Shown here in pieces: positions 27,626-36,279 of a stretch of 64,000 bases of DNA; position 1 is the stretch's first letter; the number at the start of each line of letters is the position of its first letter. The notes beneath the pieces were generated by a model. That model did not search any database. It worked only from the letters and a program-made list of their open reading frames with translations, and was not told where the DNA came from. The DNA lies in the NCBI RefSeq assembly GCF_007997215.1, contig NZ_VORW01000002.1, positions 558,001-622,000 on the forward strand, read 5' to 3'. Position numbers and translations under genes: made by a program. This DNA comes from Algoriphagus aquimarinus. Its GTDB lineage: Bacteria > Bacteroidota > Bacteroidia > Cytophagales > Cyclobacteriaceae.

Positions 27626-29296
27626 TTAAGTAAACTCATAGGGTACGCCGTGAACTTGTGTCAGCAAGGTCTCGGGAGCATCAAGCGCAATAGCTGATTT
27701 TGGTGGAATTGGTGTAACTGGTGAGTTTTCAGCTAAGTAATTCTGAATAGCTTCATGAAGCGTGTATTCCGTATTTTTTGTTTCTTTGACTCCAACGAAT
27801 CTACAGAGGATTTCATCTGGATCTCCTTCTCGTTCGCAGGCAGAGATAGTATACGTTTTTGTTAAGTCGATCGGCTTTCCAGCTATTTTGAGTTCTTTTA
27901 CTCTGTCTCCTTCTTCTCCAAAAGCATTGAATTCCACATACATTCCTTTGAATTTGACTACCCATCCTCCAAATCGTTGTGAGGCCTCTTTAGCAAAAAC
28001 ATTATTTAACTCTTTCTCTAGCCAGAACCTGATTTGCTCGCCAGTCACCTTTCCTGTTCGGATATTTGAATTCACCGGGAGCATATCGTAAATAAATCCA
28101 TTGGTGATAGGAATATTTCCAGTATGATCTGGCGTAGATCGAGGAGGGCAAAACCTGAATCCATTGGAAAGTATAATATCTATATCCGGATTTTGCCAGC
28201 TGATCGCATCCAGGACGAGGGTGTCGATGGTGTTTTCTATCACAAAATATCTGTAAAGCGGGATAGTAGAATACCCCACCACTTTCTGAATATCGGCTAA
28301 ATAGGGACCCTCATTACTTTTGATGAGTTGTGTCATTTCTGGAGCAGCTGGATATTTTTCGGCATTGACTTCCATTAATTCATACTCATCAGAAATCAAT
28401 TTTCCGTGTTCAAATTCCAATTCAAGCTTTCCTACAAAAGATCCGAAAGCACCGGGCTCCACCACTTTGGTATAGGTAGATTGAATTGGCGTTCTAACAC
28501 GCTCATGTGTATCACCTCCAAGGATGTAATCTACACCTTCGCAGGCAGGCAGATTTCCTAAATGAATCTGCTGAGAAAGACCCAAGTGAGCTACTATCGC
28601 CACAAATGCGCATTTCTCCTGATTTCTAAGGACATCCACATAATGAGCCAAGTTTTCTTCGGGCTTGGTATAGACAATGCCTTTACTATAATTTGGTGAC
28701 TGTCGCTTTGGAACCAAATGATCTGTATAGCCTAGAAATCCAATTTTAACCCCGTTTATGCTCCAGATGTAATATGGAGGGAAAATCAATTCTCCTTTCG
28801 TTCCATCTCCTAGATCATGGTACATATTTGCACAAACCTTAGGGGCTGTCAATGAGCCCAAAAGGTGTTGCATTGTTTTCTTATAATAAACGACTTCCCA
28901 ATTTCCGGGAAGATATAGATCATAACCTAGCGAATTCAAAATAGGGAGCATGGCTTCTCCTGTAGTTTTCACGGATAGCTCTGAACCCTGAAACATATCA
29001 CCAGTATCAATCAAAAAGCTATTTTCAGTTTTCTTGCGCTCCTGATCTATAAATGTTTTTAGATGTGCATAGCCTCCAGTTTTACGAAATACTGCTTTTT
29101 CATTTTCCCAGAATAACTCATCATGTGCATGGATTTGACAATGCACGTCAGTAGTTTGGAATATTGTAAGCTTGAATTTTTCAGGGGTTGATTTTGAGGG
29201 GTTTGCTATTGCTTTGGAAGTGGTTAGTCCTAAAAGACCAGAACTTGCGCCTAAAGCACCTATTTTCGTAAGAAACGTTCTTCTTGATTTTTTCAT
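27626..29296 (-). CDS. Tat-exported 5'-nucleotidase / SoxB-like metallophosphoesterase
   Basis: A 556-residue protein with an N-terminal twin-arginine signal (KKSRRTFLTKIGALGASSGL). The calcineurin-like phosphoesterase domain has metal-site motifs TTDVHCQIH (~48), LIDTGDMFQGSEL (~97), LPGNWEVVY (~128), AIVAHLG (~225) and GGDTHERV (~250). The C-terminal half is the 5'-nucleotidase C domain (ISWQNPDIDIILSNGFRFCP, then GEQIRFWLEKELNNVF). Family members hydrolyse nucleotides, UDP-sugars or cyclic nucleotides; the related SoxB acts on thiosulfate intermediates. The usual GNH(D/E) motif reads GNWE. No sox genes are nearby. The gene is monocistronic. Confidence 0.85.
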   Translation of the reverse strand: MKKSRRTFLTKIGALGASSGLLGLTTSKAIANPSKSTPEKFKLTIFQTTDVHCQIHAHDELFWENEKAVFRKTGGYAHLKTFIDQERKKTENSFLIDTGDMFQGSELSVKTTGEAMLPILNSLGYDLYLPGNWEVVYYKKTMQHLLGSLTAPKVCANMYHDLGDGTKGELIFPPYYIWSINGVKIGFLGYTDHLVPKRQSPNYSKGIVYTKPEENLAHYVDVLRNQEKCAFVAIVAHLGLSQQIHLGNLPACEGVDYILGGDTHERVRTPIQSTYTKVVEPGAFGSFVGKLELEFEHGKLISDEYELMEVNAEKYPAAPEMTQLIKSNEGPYLADIQKVVGYSTIPLYRYFVIENTIDTLVLDAISWQNPDIDIILSNGFRFCPPRSTPDHTGNIPITNGFIYDMLPVNSNIRTGKVTGEQIRFWLEKELNNVFAKEASQRFGGWVVKFKGMYVEFNAFGEEGDRVKELKIAGKPIDLTKTYTISACEREGDPDEILCRFVGVKETKNTEYTLHEAIQNYLAENSPVTPIPPKSAIALDAPETLLTQVHGVPYEFT

Positions 29297-29937
29297 TTAG
29301 TTATTTTGGGTTAGTTCCTGATCTCAACCTTTTGTGAATTGTATTTCCAAAACAGTTAAAACTCATATTTCATGTGATATTAAGTATTCAGGTCTCTTGA
29401 TTTTGGTGACATTCCTCACATTACTAAAAAACAACCCGAAAAAAAAACCGAAGGATTAGCTTGGGAACCAAGTTTTTGCGAGTAGTAGCTTTGAGATTTT
29501 TATCCAAAAAACTTGATTCAAATTGTTCTTAAAAGAGATTTTATTTGTATCCTCTTTTCTTCCAATTTAGAAATAAAAGCTATAAATGAAGTGGTTAAAG
29601 TTAGCATTTTGTCCACTGGACGTACACAGGAAATCTATGCGGGTGAAAGTCTGAAACTGCAGGACAATTCCCTGAAAAATATAAAAGCGGAGACGCAATC
29701 TACGCTTAGTGGGGTAATAGAATTGTTACGTAATGGCTGAAGCAATACTTATAAGTAAACAGGTAAAAGAATTTTCTTTTCTGTAGGGTTGTACTGTGTA
29801 ACCTTCCAAGCAATGGGCAAGGCCAATATAAAAAGCCAAAGTATCTGTATGGAGAGTGTCATTAAACTAAATGTGTCAATGCGCTATTAAAATCCTGATA
29901 TAGACTACCATCTTACCTTTCTCAATAAGCATTTTTT
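29297..29937. other. Intergenic region with a short ORF remnant and a dispersed repeat
   Basis: A plus-strand frame around 29570-29740 (NEVVKVSILSTGRTQEIYAG, then ESLKLQDNSLKNIKAE) has a beta-rich, FecR-like feel. It lacks a normal start and looks like a C-terminal scrap, so I do not call it a gene. At 29811-29876 lies a repeat shared with 38641-38706. Confidence 0.45.
29811..29876. repeat. Dispersed repeat shared with 38641-38706
   Basis: The shared order is AATGG.CA..GCC.ATATA, AAAGCCAAAGTAT, GTATGGAGAGTGTC and AAACTAAATG, with the same order at the second site. Both sites are downstream of, and distal to, minus-strand genes. Confidence 0.6.
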
Positions 29938-31467
29938 TCACACCACATATTTATCCCAAAGCCCATACGTTTCATTGATTTTTCCTTTTGAAAAGGAGAG
30001 GGCCATAATAGTAATTCCGGACAGGCTACTGCTGATTGTGAGGGACATACCACTATCCTCCAGCAACCAGGGCATAACTGCTAGTGCAAGACCTAACAAT
30101 ACGTTGAAGTAGCGAAAACTTCTGAGCACCTCGGCCATAGCCACTACCGCAAAAACAATCACGAGAGCTCCTCCCAAGTGATTCAGATTAGCATAGGATG
30201 TTTCTATTCCCATCTGAAAAACTGTAGGTGAAAACATCAGCCAAAGCCCAATGATTACAGAAATAGTCAATTGCCAAGGGGCAGTCATTCCCCATATGGA
30301 TGATTTAAAAACCTTCCACGGATTGTCAACAAATGTTACCAATTCAGGGGAACGTTGATCCATTTCTGTAGAAAGTGCATCGCCACCTTTCCAGAACACT
30401 TTCCATAACGAATCTCCTTTTTGTTTCCGCTGTACCATGTGCTGCCACATGGCAATAACTTCATCGATCTGTAAGGGAATCATGGGAAGCATAACAATGG
30501 CAGAAAATAGGCAAAAGGCACACCAGGCACCTACTGCAAGCGGCTGTGATATCACCAAGAATATGCTCACAAAACCTAGTGGAATGACCAAAATACCAAA
30601 AAAGGTGACCATCCAGGGCATTGTACGCCATCTGGAAGTACCTCCCATAAATCCCATCAGAAATTCCAGCGTGTAGGCGAGCGTGCCTAAGGCTGCATCT
30701 GAAATCGGCCAACTATGTGACATATCAGAGTTCAAAACGTTTAACGTGCCTTCCCCAAAAAATGGATCCCAGACAGTATCAATATAGCCTAATTGAAATG
30801 CTCCCAAATAACGAGAGGCCAGCCACCCGATGAATGCCAGGCCAATCATAAGTGAGCGCTGTGGCCAGCTGGAGGGATTGTAACTCCAGCCAGTGGGTAC
30901 ATTGCCCCCCATTTTCATAAATAGGATCATGTTGGGCATGCCAGGTATAAGGATGGATAAGGCAATAATTAAGGCCCCAACCATGGTGCTGTTATAATAA
31001 GCTATGGCTGTTGGTGCCCAAAAAATGAACGGGGCCATACTGATCCATATTCCAATAAAACATATAATCCAAACACTATAAGGACGATTAGGCTTGAGTG
31101 ATCGCCAACCAAAAATTATAAGTAATATCCCACTGATAATATCGCTCCAATACATAGCGGCTATGCGATCGCTAAGCGACAACCAGACAGATCTTCCTCC
31201 GGCAGGTGATACCACATTCTTCCCATAATCAAAAGTGAGTGGCGAAGCAATCATCCAAACACCCAGTAATACAATTACCCAGTAGACCCAGAGCGTCTGT
31301 TTGTGATGATCCTTCAGCATTTTCATGCGGTCAGCTGCGCTCATTTTCATGGCACCCATGTCCATATTTTCATGACCTTGCATGGTATTGTGCTTTTCCA
31401 TGTCCATCATAGGGCGGGTGACACCTCGCGAGCCCATACCTTCCATTTTTTTAGCATGATCATCCAT
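29938..31467 (-). CDS. SPW-repeat / vitamin K epoxide reductase-like membrane protein
   Basis: A 509-residue polytopic protein. The N-terminus (~1-50) is Met/His-rich and soluble. Then come helices with SPW-type motifs (GVWMIASPLTF ~70, GIWISMAPFIFW ~135), a central VKOR-like four-helix region whose active pair is AWCAFC (~312), and a C-terminal SPW module (GLWLMFSPTVF ~415). VKOR proteins relay electrons between a CxxC pair and quinone to reoxidise periplasmic dithiols. The central block also contains the conserved-type 'Y.LE..MG' stretch. It is the last gene of the six-gene minus-strand operon starting at 33882, 11 bases after the SDR gene. An envelope redox role is inferred. Confidence 0.75.
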   Translation of the reverse strand: MDDHAKKMEGMGSRGVTRPMMDMEKHNTMQGHENMDMGAMKMSAADRMKMLKDHHKQTLWVYWVIVLLGVWMIASPLTFDYGKNVVSPAGGRSVWLSLSDRIAAMYWSDIISGILLIIFGWRSLKPNRPYSVWIICFIGIWISMAPFIFWAPTAIAYYNSTMVGALIIALSILIPGMPNMILFMKMGGNVPTGWSYNPSSWPQRSLMIGLAFIGWLASRYLGAFQLGYIDTVWDPFFGEGTLNVLNSDMSHSWPISDAALGTLAYTLEFLMGFMGGTSRWRTMPWMVTFFGILVIPLGFVSIFLVISQPLAVGAWCAFCLFSAIVMLPMIPLQIDEVIAMWQHMVQRKQKGDSLWKVFWKGGDALSTEMDQRSPELVTFVDNPWKVFKSSIWGMTAPWQLTISVIIGLWLMFSPTVFQMGIETSYANLNHLGGALVIVFAVVAMAEVLRSFRYFNVLLGLALAVMPWLLEDSGMSLTISSSLSGITIMALSFSKGKINETYGLWDKYVV

Positions 31468-31478
31468 GATTTTTCTAG

Positions 31479-32516
31479 TTATTCCAGTTTATTAACTTGA
31501 TAGAATTTCTTAGGATCGTCCTTTAAATTTTCAATCATTTTAGGTAAGGTTTCTCGCAAACCGTGTTTGGGTTTCCAGCCCAATAACTTTTTGGCCTTTG
31601 AACTGTCCATTTCATAATGGTCATCGGCCAAGTCAATCATCCAAGGTTTGATAAAGGCTTTGCCAAAAAGATTTAGCATAAATGCCCCAGTTTTGGCAAA
31701 CCACTTTGGAATGGCGATGATGGGCATTTTATTACCATGAATTTCGGTACTGATAATGTCTTGTAGTTCCTTATAGCTCAGGGTTTCGTCATCGCCAATA
31801 TTCATCACAACTTCCTTGGGAAGATCATTTCTTTTTTCAATTGTCAAGGCAATAGCATTAATGACATCATCTCGATGTACATAGGTGCTACCATGGGCGG
31901 TATTTGCTGGATAAAGTTTTGCCGATAGTTGCTTTTCATAGATGCGCTGAACCTGATTGGTGATGGGGATTGAATTACCTTCTTCACTATACACACCTGC
32001 TATGCGCATCATCACAATTGGAATTTCGCCCCGTTTTTCATTCATTACTTTTTCGGTAGTGACTTTCGATTTCGGATAATCCCACTTAGGTACTAAAGGA
32101 GATTCTTCAGTGATCAAAACGCCAGGGGAGGAGGGTTTATAAACCAACATGCTACTTGAAAAAACAAATTGTTCCACTTCAAAATCCTGTAAATATTTCA
32201 GCATGCGCGCTGTGCCTTTCACAGTCACTTTATCATATAGATCAGAAGGTTCTCCTAAGAAGTCATAATAGGCAGCCAGATGTATAACCGAAGCTATTTT
32301 GTTTCCATAAGCGTAGCGAACCCTTTTGAATGCGAAGTCCATTCGGTCATCGCTGGTGAGGTCTACACTTACACATTCTGCCTCTGCCGGAGGGAAAGGG
32401 TAGCCATCATGGTCAAATCCAATAACATGGTATTTTTCGGCAAGCTTATGAATTAAGGCAGAGCCTATCATTCCACTGCTTCCCGTCACAATTACCACTT
32501 CAGCTTTGTCTTTCAT
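31479..32516 (-). CDS. NAD-dependent epimerase/dehydratase (extended SDR)
   Basis: A 345-residue extended short-chain dehydrogenase. The N-terminal Rossmann site is VTGSSGMIGSALIHKL (TGxxGxxG). HLAAYYDFLGEP follows strand 4, and FSSSMLVY gives the catalytic Ser. The YPKSK (Y-x3-K) pair lies near residue 148, in WDYPKSKVTTEK. The substrate is unknown; sugar nucleotides, steroids and membrane lipids are all used by relatives. Its ATG overlaps the stop of the 37-residue membrane protein gene (ATGA), so translation is probably coupled. It belongs to the methionine-rich lipoprotein operon. Confidence 0.88.
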   Translation of the reverse strand: MKDKAEVVIVTGSSGMIGSALIHKLAEKYHVIGFDHDGYPFPPAEAECVSVDLTSDDRMDFAFKRVRYAYGNKIASVIHLAAYYDFLGEPSDLYDKVTVKGTARMLKYLQDFEVEQFVFSSSMLVYKPSSPGVLITEESPLVPKWDYPKSKVTTEKVMNEKRGEIPIVMMRIAGVYSEEGNSIPITNQVQRIYEKQLSAKLYPANTAHGSTYVHRDDVINAIALTIEKRNDLPKEVVMNIGDDETLSYKELQDIISTEIHGNKMPIIAIPKWFAKTGAFMLNLFGKAFIKPWMIDLADDHYEMDSSKAKKLLGWKPKHGLRETLPKMIENLKDDPKKFYQVNKLE

Positions 32517-32626
32517 TTTCGTCTTCTAAATCTTAAAAAATAGAGGACTACTACGATGATAAGGATTGGAATAAACCACATTCCCCAGCCCATTCCCATT
32601 CCCCAATTCCAAGTATTATCGTGCAT
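32513..32626 (-). CDS. 37-residue single-pass membrane protein
   Basis: The frame reads MHDNTWNWGMGMGWGMWFIP, then ILIIVVVLYFLRFRRRK. The N-terminus is short, exported and rich in Gly/Met/Trp, followed by one transmembrane helix and a basic cytoplasmic end. Its stop overlaps the SDR gene's start (ATGA), and it lies four bases after the upstream lipoprotein gene, so it is embedded in the operon. A paralogue with the same design is at 33135-33251. The repeated M/W/H residues could ligate metal (inference). Confidence 0.75.
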   Translation of the reverse strand: MHDNTWNWGMGMGWGMWFIPILIIVVVLYFLRFRRRK

Positions 32627-32630
32627 GATG

Positions 32631-33035
32631 TTATTTAGTATTGGTTGTAGATGTCATTTTCATGACCTTGTTCCACATTTGCGGTTTGTCTTTCATCATC
32701 TGAATCATGTTATTAAACATGATGCTGTCATTAGCCGCCATATTGACCATATGGTCCATCGTACCCATTATTTTTGCAGGGTCGCTCATCATCATGCCAA
32801 TCATTTCAGGTCTACCCACCATTCTTTGGCCCATTATGTTCCTACTACTATCATTGGCCATCATGGCATCCATCATCTCCATTCTATAGGCTTGGTTATT
32901 GATAAAGGAGGTTATGATTTCAGAACGTTGTACATCATTTTTTAGTAATTGGTCTACGGGTTGTTTGGAATCGCAGGCTATAAATAAGAATATAGCACTT
33001 GCCATTAGCATTGAGGTAATCAGTAATTTTTTCAT
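32631..33035 (-). CDS. Methionine-rich lipoprotein (134 residues)
   Basis: A type II signal peptide ends in a lipobox, MASAIFLFIAC (Cys ~21). The mature part is helical and unusually rich in Met, with clusters such as YRMEMMDAMMAND, MIGMMMSDPAKIMGTMDHM and MFNNMIQMMKDKPQMWNKVM. No known domain is visible. It shares an IIxxxI.NQ segment and the MM/P.M spacing with the 194-residue lipoprotein at 33298, so the two are probably paralogues. The gene is four bases upstream of the small membrane protein gene. Possible roles are copper/silver binding through Met thioethers or scavenging of oxidants; both are inferred. Confidence 0.8.
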   Translation of the reverse strand: MKKLLITSMLMASAIFLFIACDSKQPVDQLLKNDVQRSEIITSFINNQAYRMEMMDAMMANDSSRNIMGQRMVGRPEMIGMMMSDPAKIMGTMDHMVNMAANDSIMFNNMIQMMKDKPQMWNKVMKMTSTTNTK

Positions 33036-33134
33036 CTTATTCTTAGTTTAAATTTTTAATAGTGGTAGCTATGTCACCGAGTTTTCCTTGTTTCATTTTA
33101 GGATTTGACTAAATGCTTACTTTCCTCTGAGTAA

Positions 33135-33251
33135 TCATCTTCTTCTGCGCGACCTGAAAAAGAATGTCCCAAACAAGAGTACTACTACAATTATGAAAAA
33201 CCACCAGCCAAGGTGCATTCCCATATATCCATAATCTCCATTGTACATCAT
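33135..33251 (-). CDS. 38-residue single-pass membrane protein (paralogue of 32513-32626)
   Basis: The frame reads MMYNGDYGYMGMHLGWWFFI, then IVVVLLFGTFFFRSRRRR. The design matches the other small protein: G/M/Y/W-rich start, W-W/F before one helix, and an Arg-rich end. It sits 46 bases after the 194-residue lipoprotein gene and 99 bases before the second lipoprotein gene. Conservation of the order lipoprotein then mini-membrane protein in both pairs is the main support that both tiny genes are real. Confidence 0.7.
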   Translation of the reverse strand: MMYNGDYGYMGMHLGWWFFIIVVVLLFGTFFFRSRRRR

Positions 33252-33297
33252 AGCTATTGATATTTTATTTAATGAAATTATTATTGATGTTATCAGT

Positions 33298-33882
33298 TTA
33301 ATTGTGATCCATTTCCTTCATCTTCATTCCCTTATTTTTCTCTTTCATCTTCTCCATCATCTTTGCTTTCATTTCAGGATTCTCCATCATTTTTTCCATC
33401 ATCTCTTCCATCATCGCAGGGTTTTCTTTCATTTTTTGCATCATTTTTTCTTTCATTTCCCCTTGCATCTCTTTGTTTTCATGCATTTTCTGCATCAACA
33501 TCTTTCTTCCTTCCGAACTTCCAGACATTTTATCGAGCATCATCATTTGCATTTTTTCTTTCATTTCAGGATTCTCCATCATTTTCTGCATATGCGATTC
33601 CATCTTCTGTTTCATTTCAGGGTTTTTCTCCATCATTGTTTTCATCTTTCCAGATTCCATCATTTGCATATGGTTCTGCATCATTATCTTTTGTGCACCT
33701 TCATTCTGTTGTGCCAAATCGATAAATTCGCTGAATTGGCTCTGGTTAGAAATGATCTCTTGATAAAGCGCATTTCTGTTTTCCTGATTTTCCATCGTTT
33801 CGTAAGCATTAAAGGTGGATTTACAGCTCATTAATGAGCCAATCACACTAAAAACGAGTAATGTTTTTACTATAGTTTTCAT
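33298..33882 (-). CDS. Highly methionine-rich lipoprotein with NPEMKxKM-type repeats (194 residues)
   Basis: The signal peptide ends at a lipobox, VIGSLMSC (Cys ~20). From about residue 65 to the end nearly every third residue is Met, in degenerate repeats such as KNPEMKQKMESHMQKMMEN, NPEMKEKMQMMM, NPAMMEEMMEKMMEN and NPEMKAKMMEKMKEKNKGM. The alternating Met/Lys/Glu would form a long amphipathic helix with stacked thioethers. This is the first gene of the operon 33882-29938. Met-rich exported proteins elsewhere bind Cu(I)/Ag(I) or act as sacrificial oxidant sinks (for example MrpX in the reactive-chlorine response). I cannot decide between these from sequence. Confidence 0.85.
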   Translation of the reverse strand: MKTIVKTLLVFSVIGSLMSCKSTFNAYETMENQENRNALYQEIISNQSQFSEFIDLAQQNEGAQKIMMQNHMQMMESGKMKTMMEKNPEMKQKMESHMQKMMENPEMKEKMQMMMLDKMSGSSEGRKMLMQKMHENKEMQGEMKEKMMQKMKENPAMMEEMMEKMMENPEMKAKMMEKMKEKNKGMKMKEMDHN

Positions 33883-34163
33883 GTTACTTTGATTTAGATT
33901 TAATAATATTTTGTTGACAGTTTTAATTCATCAATGATTGCTATTTTATAGTATGATTATCCGCATCCGATAGCTATCGGATGATGCCAGTAGCGATAGT
34001 TTCTTTGCTTTGCAGGACGGAAGACCGATGACCGAAGTGGCCTAAATGCCAACTTTTACCATATTATAAGTCGCTTTTAGGCCTTTACTGGTGCGATTGC
34101 GGATTTACATATTTTGTGTTTTTCTTTTATAGCAAAACCACTACTAGTACCATTATTCTACAA

Positions 34164-35546
34164 TTAGAAAGGATCATTCAATTTGCTTACCCGAATGAGT
34201 TTCTTATTAACAAACTCCTGTATCCCCAACTCTGAGAGTTCACGTCCAAAGCCAGACTGCTTGGTTCCACCAAAGGGAAGATCGGCTTGTGTCCAGGTAG
34301 GGTGGTTGATAAAGACCATTCCGGTATCAATCTGATCCGCGACTCTTTTACCACGTTCGACGTCTTGTGTAAACACTGATCCGCCCAAACCAAAATCAGA
34401 ATCATTAGCCAGATCAATAGCAGCCTGTTCGTCTTTTACTACATAGAAGGATGCCACCGGACCAAATAATTCTTCGTGATATGCTGCAATGCCGGGCTTC
34501 AGATCGGTGAGTATGGTAGGTTCCATGAAGGCACCTTCACGATTGGCGCGTTTGCCTCCCAATAGAACCTTAGCACCTTCCTCTACAGATCGTTTCACCT
34601 GGTCGGCTAAATGAACTGCAGCTTCTTCACTACTCATTGGACCTAATTCTGTTGTGGGATCCATGGGATCGCCCACTTTCATTTTTGATAATGCATCCTT
34701 GAACTTTTGGATAAACTCATCGGCTATTGCTTCCACAGCAATAAACCGCTTTGAGGCTACACAGCATTGGCCGTTGTTATTCATTCTGCCAACAACTGCC
34801 CATTCTACCGTTTTATCCATATCGGCATCTTCCAGTATAATGAACACATCATTACCACCTAGTTCCAGCACGACTTTTTTCAAATGTTTTCCAGCTTCAG
34901 CAGCTACACTAGCACCGGCTTCTTCACTTCCCGTTAGGGAAACGCCTTTTATCCTTTTATCAGAAACTAATGCTGATGCACGTTTTCCGGAGATAAATAG
35001 GTTAGTATATAATCCTTCAGGAGCGTTTGCTTCTTCGAAGAGTTCTTCGATAGCAGCAGCACATTGTGGTACAATGGAGGCGTGTTTTAATAGGATAGTA
35101 TTACCTACCATGATATTAGGGGCTGCAAAGCGGGCTACTTGATAGTACGGGAAATTCCATGGCATCACGCCTAACAACACTCCAATGGGACTATTGCGAA
35201 CGAGGGCTGTTCCATATTCCGGATTGAGTACTTTATCTGCAAGAAACGCTTCAGCATGATCAGCATAATAATCAATGATATCGGCACTCAAATCAATTTC
35301 TCCCTCAGCCTGAGCAATGATTTTGCCCATTTCTAGGGTGATAGTTTTAGCTAATTCAGACTTCTTGATACGCATAAGCGTAGCTACCTTATAGAGCAGA
35401 TCGGCTCGCTGTTGGTAGCTGGTTTCTTTCCAATCGGCAAAAGCTACTTGCGCTTTGGCTACCTTGGCATCAACCGTCTTTTGTGTCATTTCTTCAAATG
35501 ACTTTACAGTCTTATTTGTGTTTGGATTTACTGTTTGTATGGACAT
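34164..35546 (-). CDS. NAD(P)-dependent succinate-semialdehyde/aldehyde dehydrogenase
   Basis: A 460-residue aldehyde dehydrogenase. The conserved Asn is in PWNFPYYQ (~120), the catalytic Glu in ELGGND (~229) and the nucleophilic Cys in NNNGQCCVASKRF (~262). The NAD-binding SLTGSEEAGASVAAEAG lies near 200, and the C-terminal oligomerisation strand ends FGRELSELGIQEFVNKK. The sequence type matches the short succinate-semialdehyde dehydrogenase group (GabD/Sad), which oxidises SSA to succinate. No GABA aminotransferase is adjacent. The first 13 codons and the entire upstream region are duplicated at 45414-46068, upstream of another operon. Confidence 0.9.
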   Translation of the reverse strand: MSIQTVNPNTNKTVKSFEEMTQKTVDAKVAKAQVAFADWKETSYQQRADLLYKVATLMRIKKSELAKTITLEMGKIIAQAEGEIDLSADIIDYYADHAEAFLADKVLNPEYGTALVRNSPIGVLLGVMPWNFPYYQVARFAAPNIMVGNTILLKHASIVPQCAAAIEELFEEANAPEGLYTNLFISGKRASALVSDKRIKGVSLTGSEEAGASVAAEAGKHLKKVVLELGGNDVFIILEDADMDKTVEWAVVGRMNNNGQCCVASKRFIAVEAIADEFIQKFKDALSKMKVGDPMDPTTELGPMSSEEAAVHLADQVKRSVEEGAKVLLGGKRANREGAFMEPTILTDLKPGIAAYHEELFGPVASFYVVKDEQAAIDLANDSDFGLGGSVFTQDVERGKRVADQIDTGMVFINHPTWTQADLPFGGTKQSGFGRELSELGIQEFVNKKLIRVSKLNDPF

Positions 35547-36161
35547 ATTTTATAAGCTTAGATAGAATTTATTTTGTTAAACAAATTCTAAAATTATTAA
35601 AGTATGAAATTTAGATTTAGTTCTGACTATAACCTTTTTCCAATTCTGATTTAGAGCTACTGCTTGAAGCAAATCTTCATAATAAAGCTGCTTGTAGTTG
35701 AAATTATATCGATACCCTAGTTGAAAAATAAAGTATATAATTCACACATTTTCAGAATTGCATATGACCTCCAGTCAAACTATATCTATTTCTCTCATCT
35801 TATCCCAATATTTATACCCAATAAAAAAAATACGGATCATGATCGATGAGGGCATTATAATTAATTATTCTTTAAAAAATAAGAAGTAGTTGGGGTATAA
35901 TATGCTGATTAATTGGGGTAATAGTTACCGATTAATTAATCATATTATTATGCTCAATACATATAATCTAGCATAGCGATTTTAACTACATAGTATAAGG
36001 AATGTCCTGTTCAAGCCACTAATGCAACAGTTCTGTAAGTTACTAATTTGTCTTTAGGCGATAAGTAATTAAACTTTTTGATAGACCTGTTATTGATTTT
36101 GTTTTCTATTTCCGCAATTGTATCATCGGAGATTTCATTTAAGTCAGTTTTTTTAGGTAGG
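35508..36161. repeat. 654-bp direct repeat, copy 1 (promoter region of the aldehyde dehydrogenase)
   Basis: Nearly identical to 45414-46068. It spans the first 13 codons of the dehydrogenase, ~465 bases of upstream DNA and the 3' part of an IS30-type transposase remnant. The boundaries are sharp: AGTCTTATTTGTG at one end and TTTTTTAGGTAGG at the other. The two copies are in the same orientation ~9.9 kb apart. Confidence 0.95.
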
Positions 36162-36279
36162 AGTGCCCTTATTAGTCCAATTCTGTTTTCCACCGTTCCT
36201 TTATTTTGAGAAGTATAGGGTAAATTGAAGTAGGTTTTGATTCCAACCTCTTGGGCAATTTTATGGTGTAGTGGAAAGG
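36011..36279 (-). pseudogene. IS30-family transposase, C-terminal remnant
   Basis: The minus-strand frame reads HKIAQEVGIKTYFNLPYTSQ, NKGTVENRIGLIRALLPKKT, then DLNEISDDTIAEIENKINNR and SIKKFNYLSPKDKL. This is the end of an IS30 transposase: the DDE-domain Glu in '(G)T.EN.IGLIR..lPK.tDl', then the family's terminal helix '..l..In.RP.k...f.tP'. The N-terminus and first catalytic Asp residues are gone. The 654-bp repeat boundary falls inside this gene. Confidence 0.8.

Noticed and set aside
33241-33834. Long plus-strand frames (197, 120 and 96 codons) opposite the methionine-rich lipoprotein
   Set aside because: They are antisense to a repetitive ATG/AAG-rich gene. The His/Phe/Leu-rich products are the expected mirror of Met/Lys/Glu codons and have no sensible protein features.
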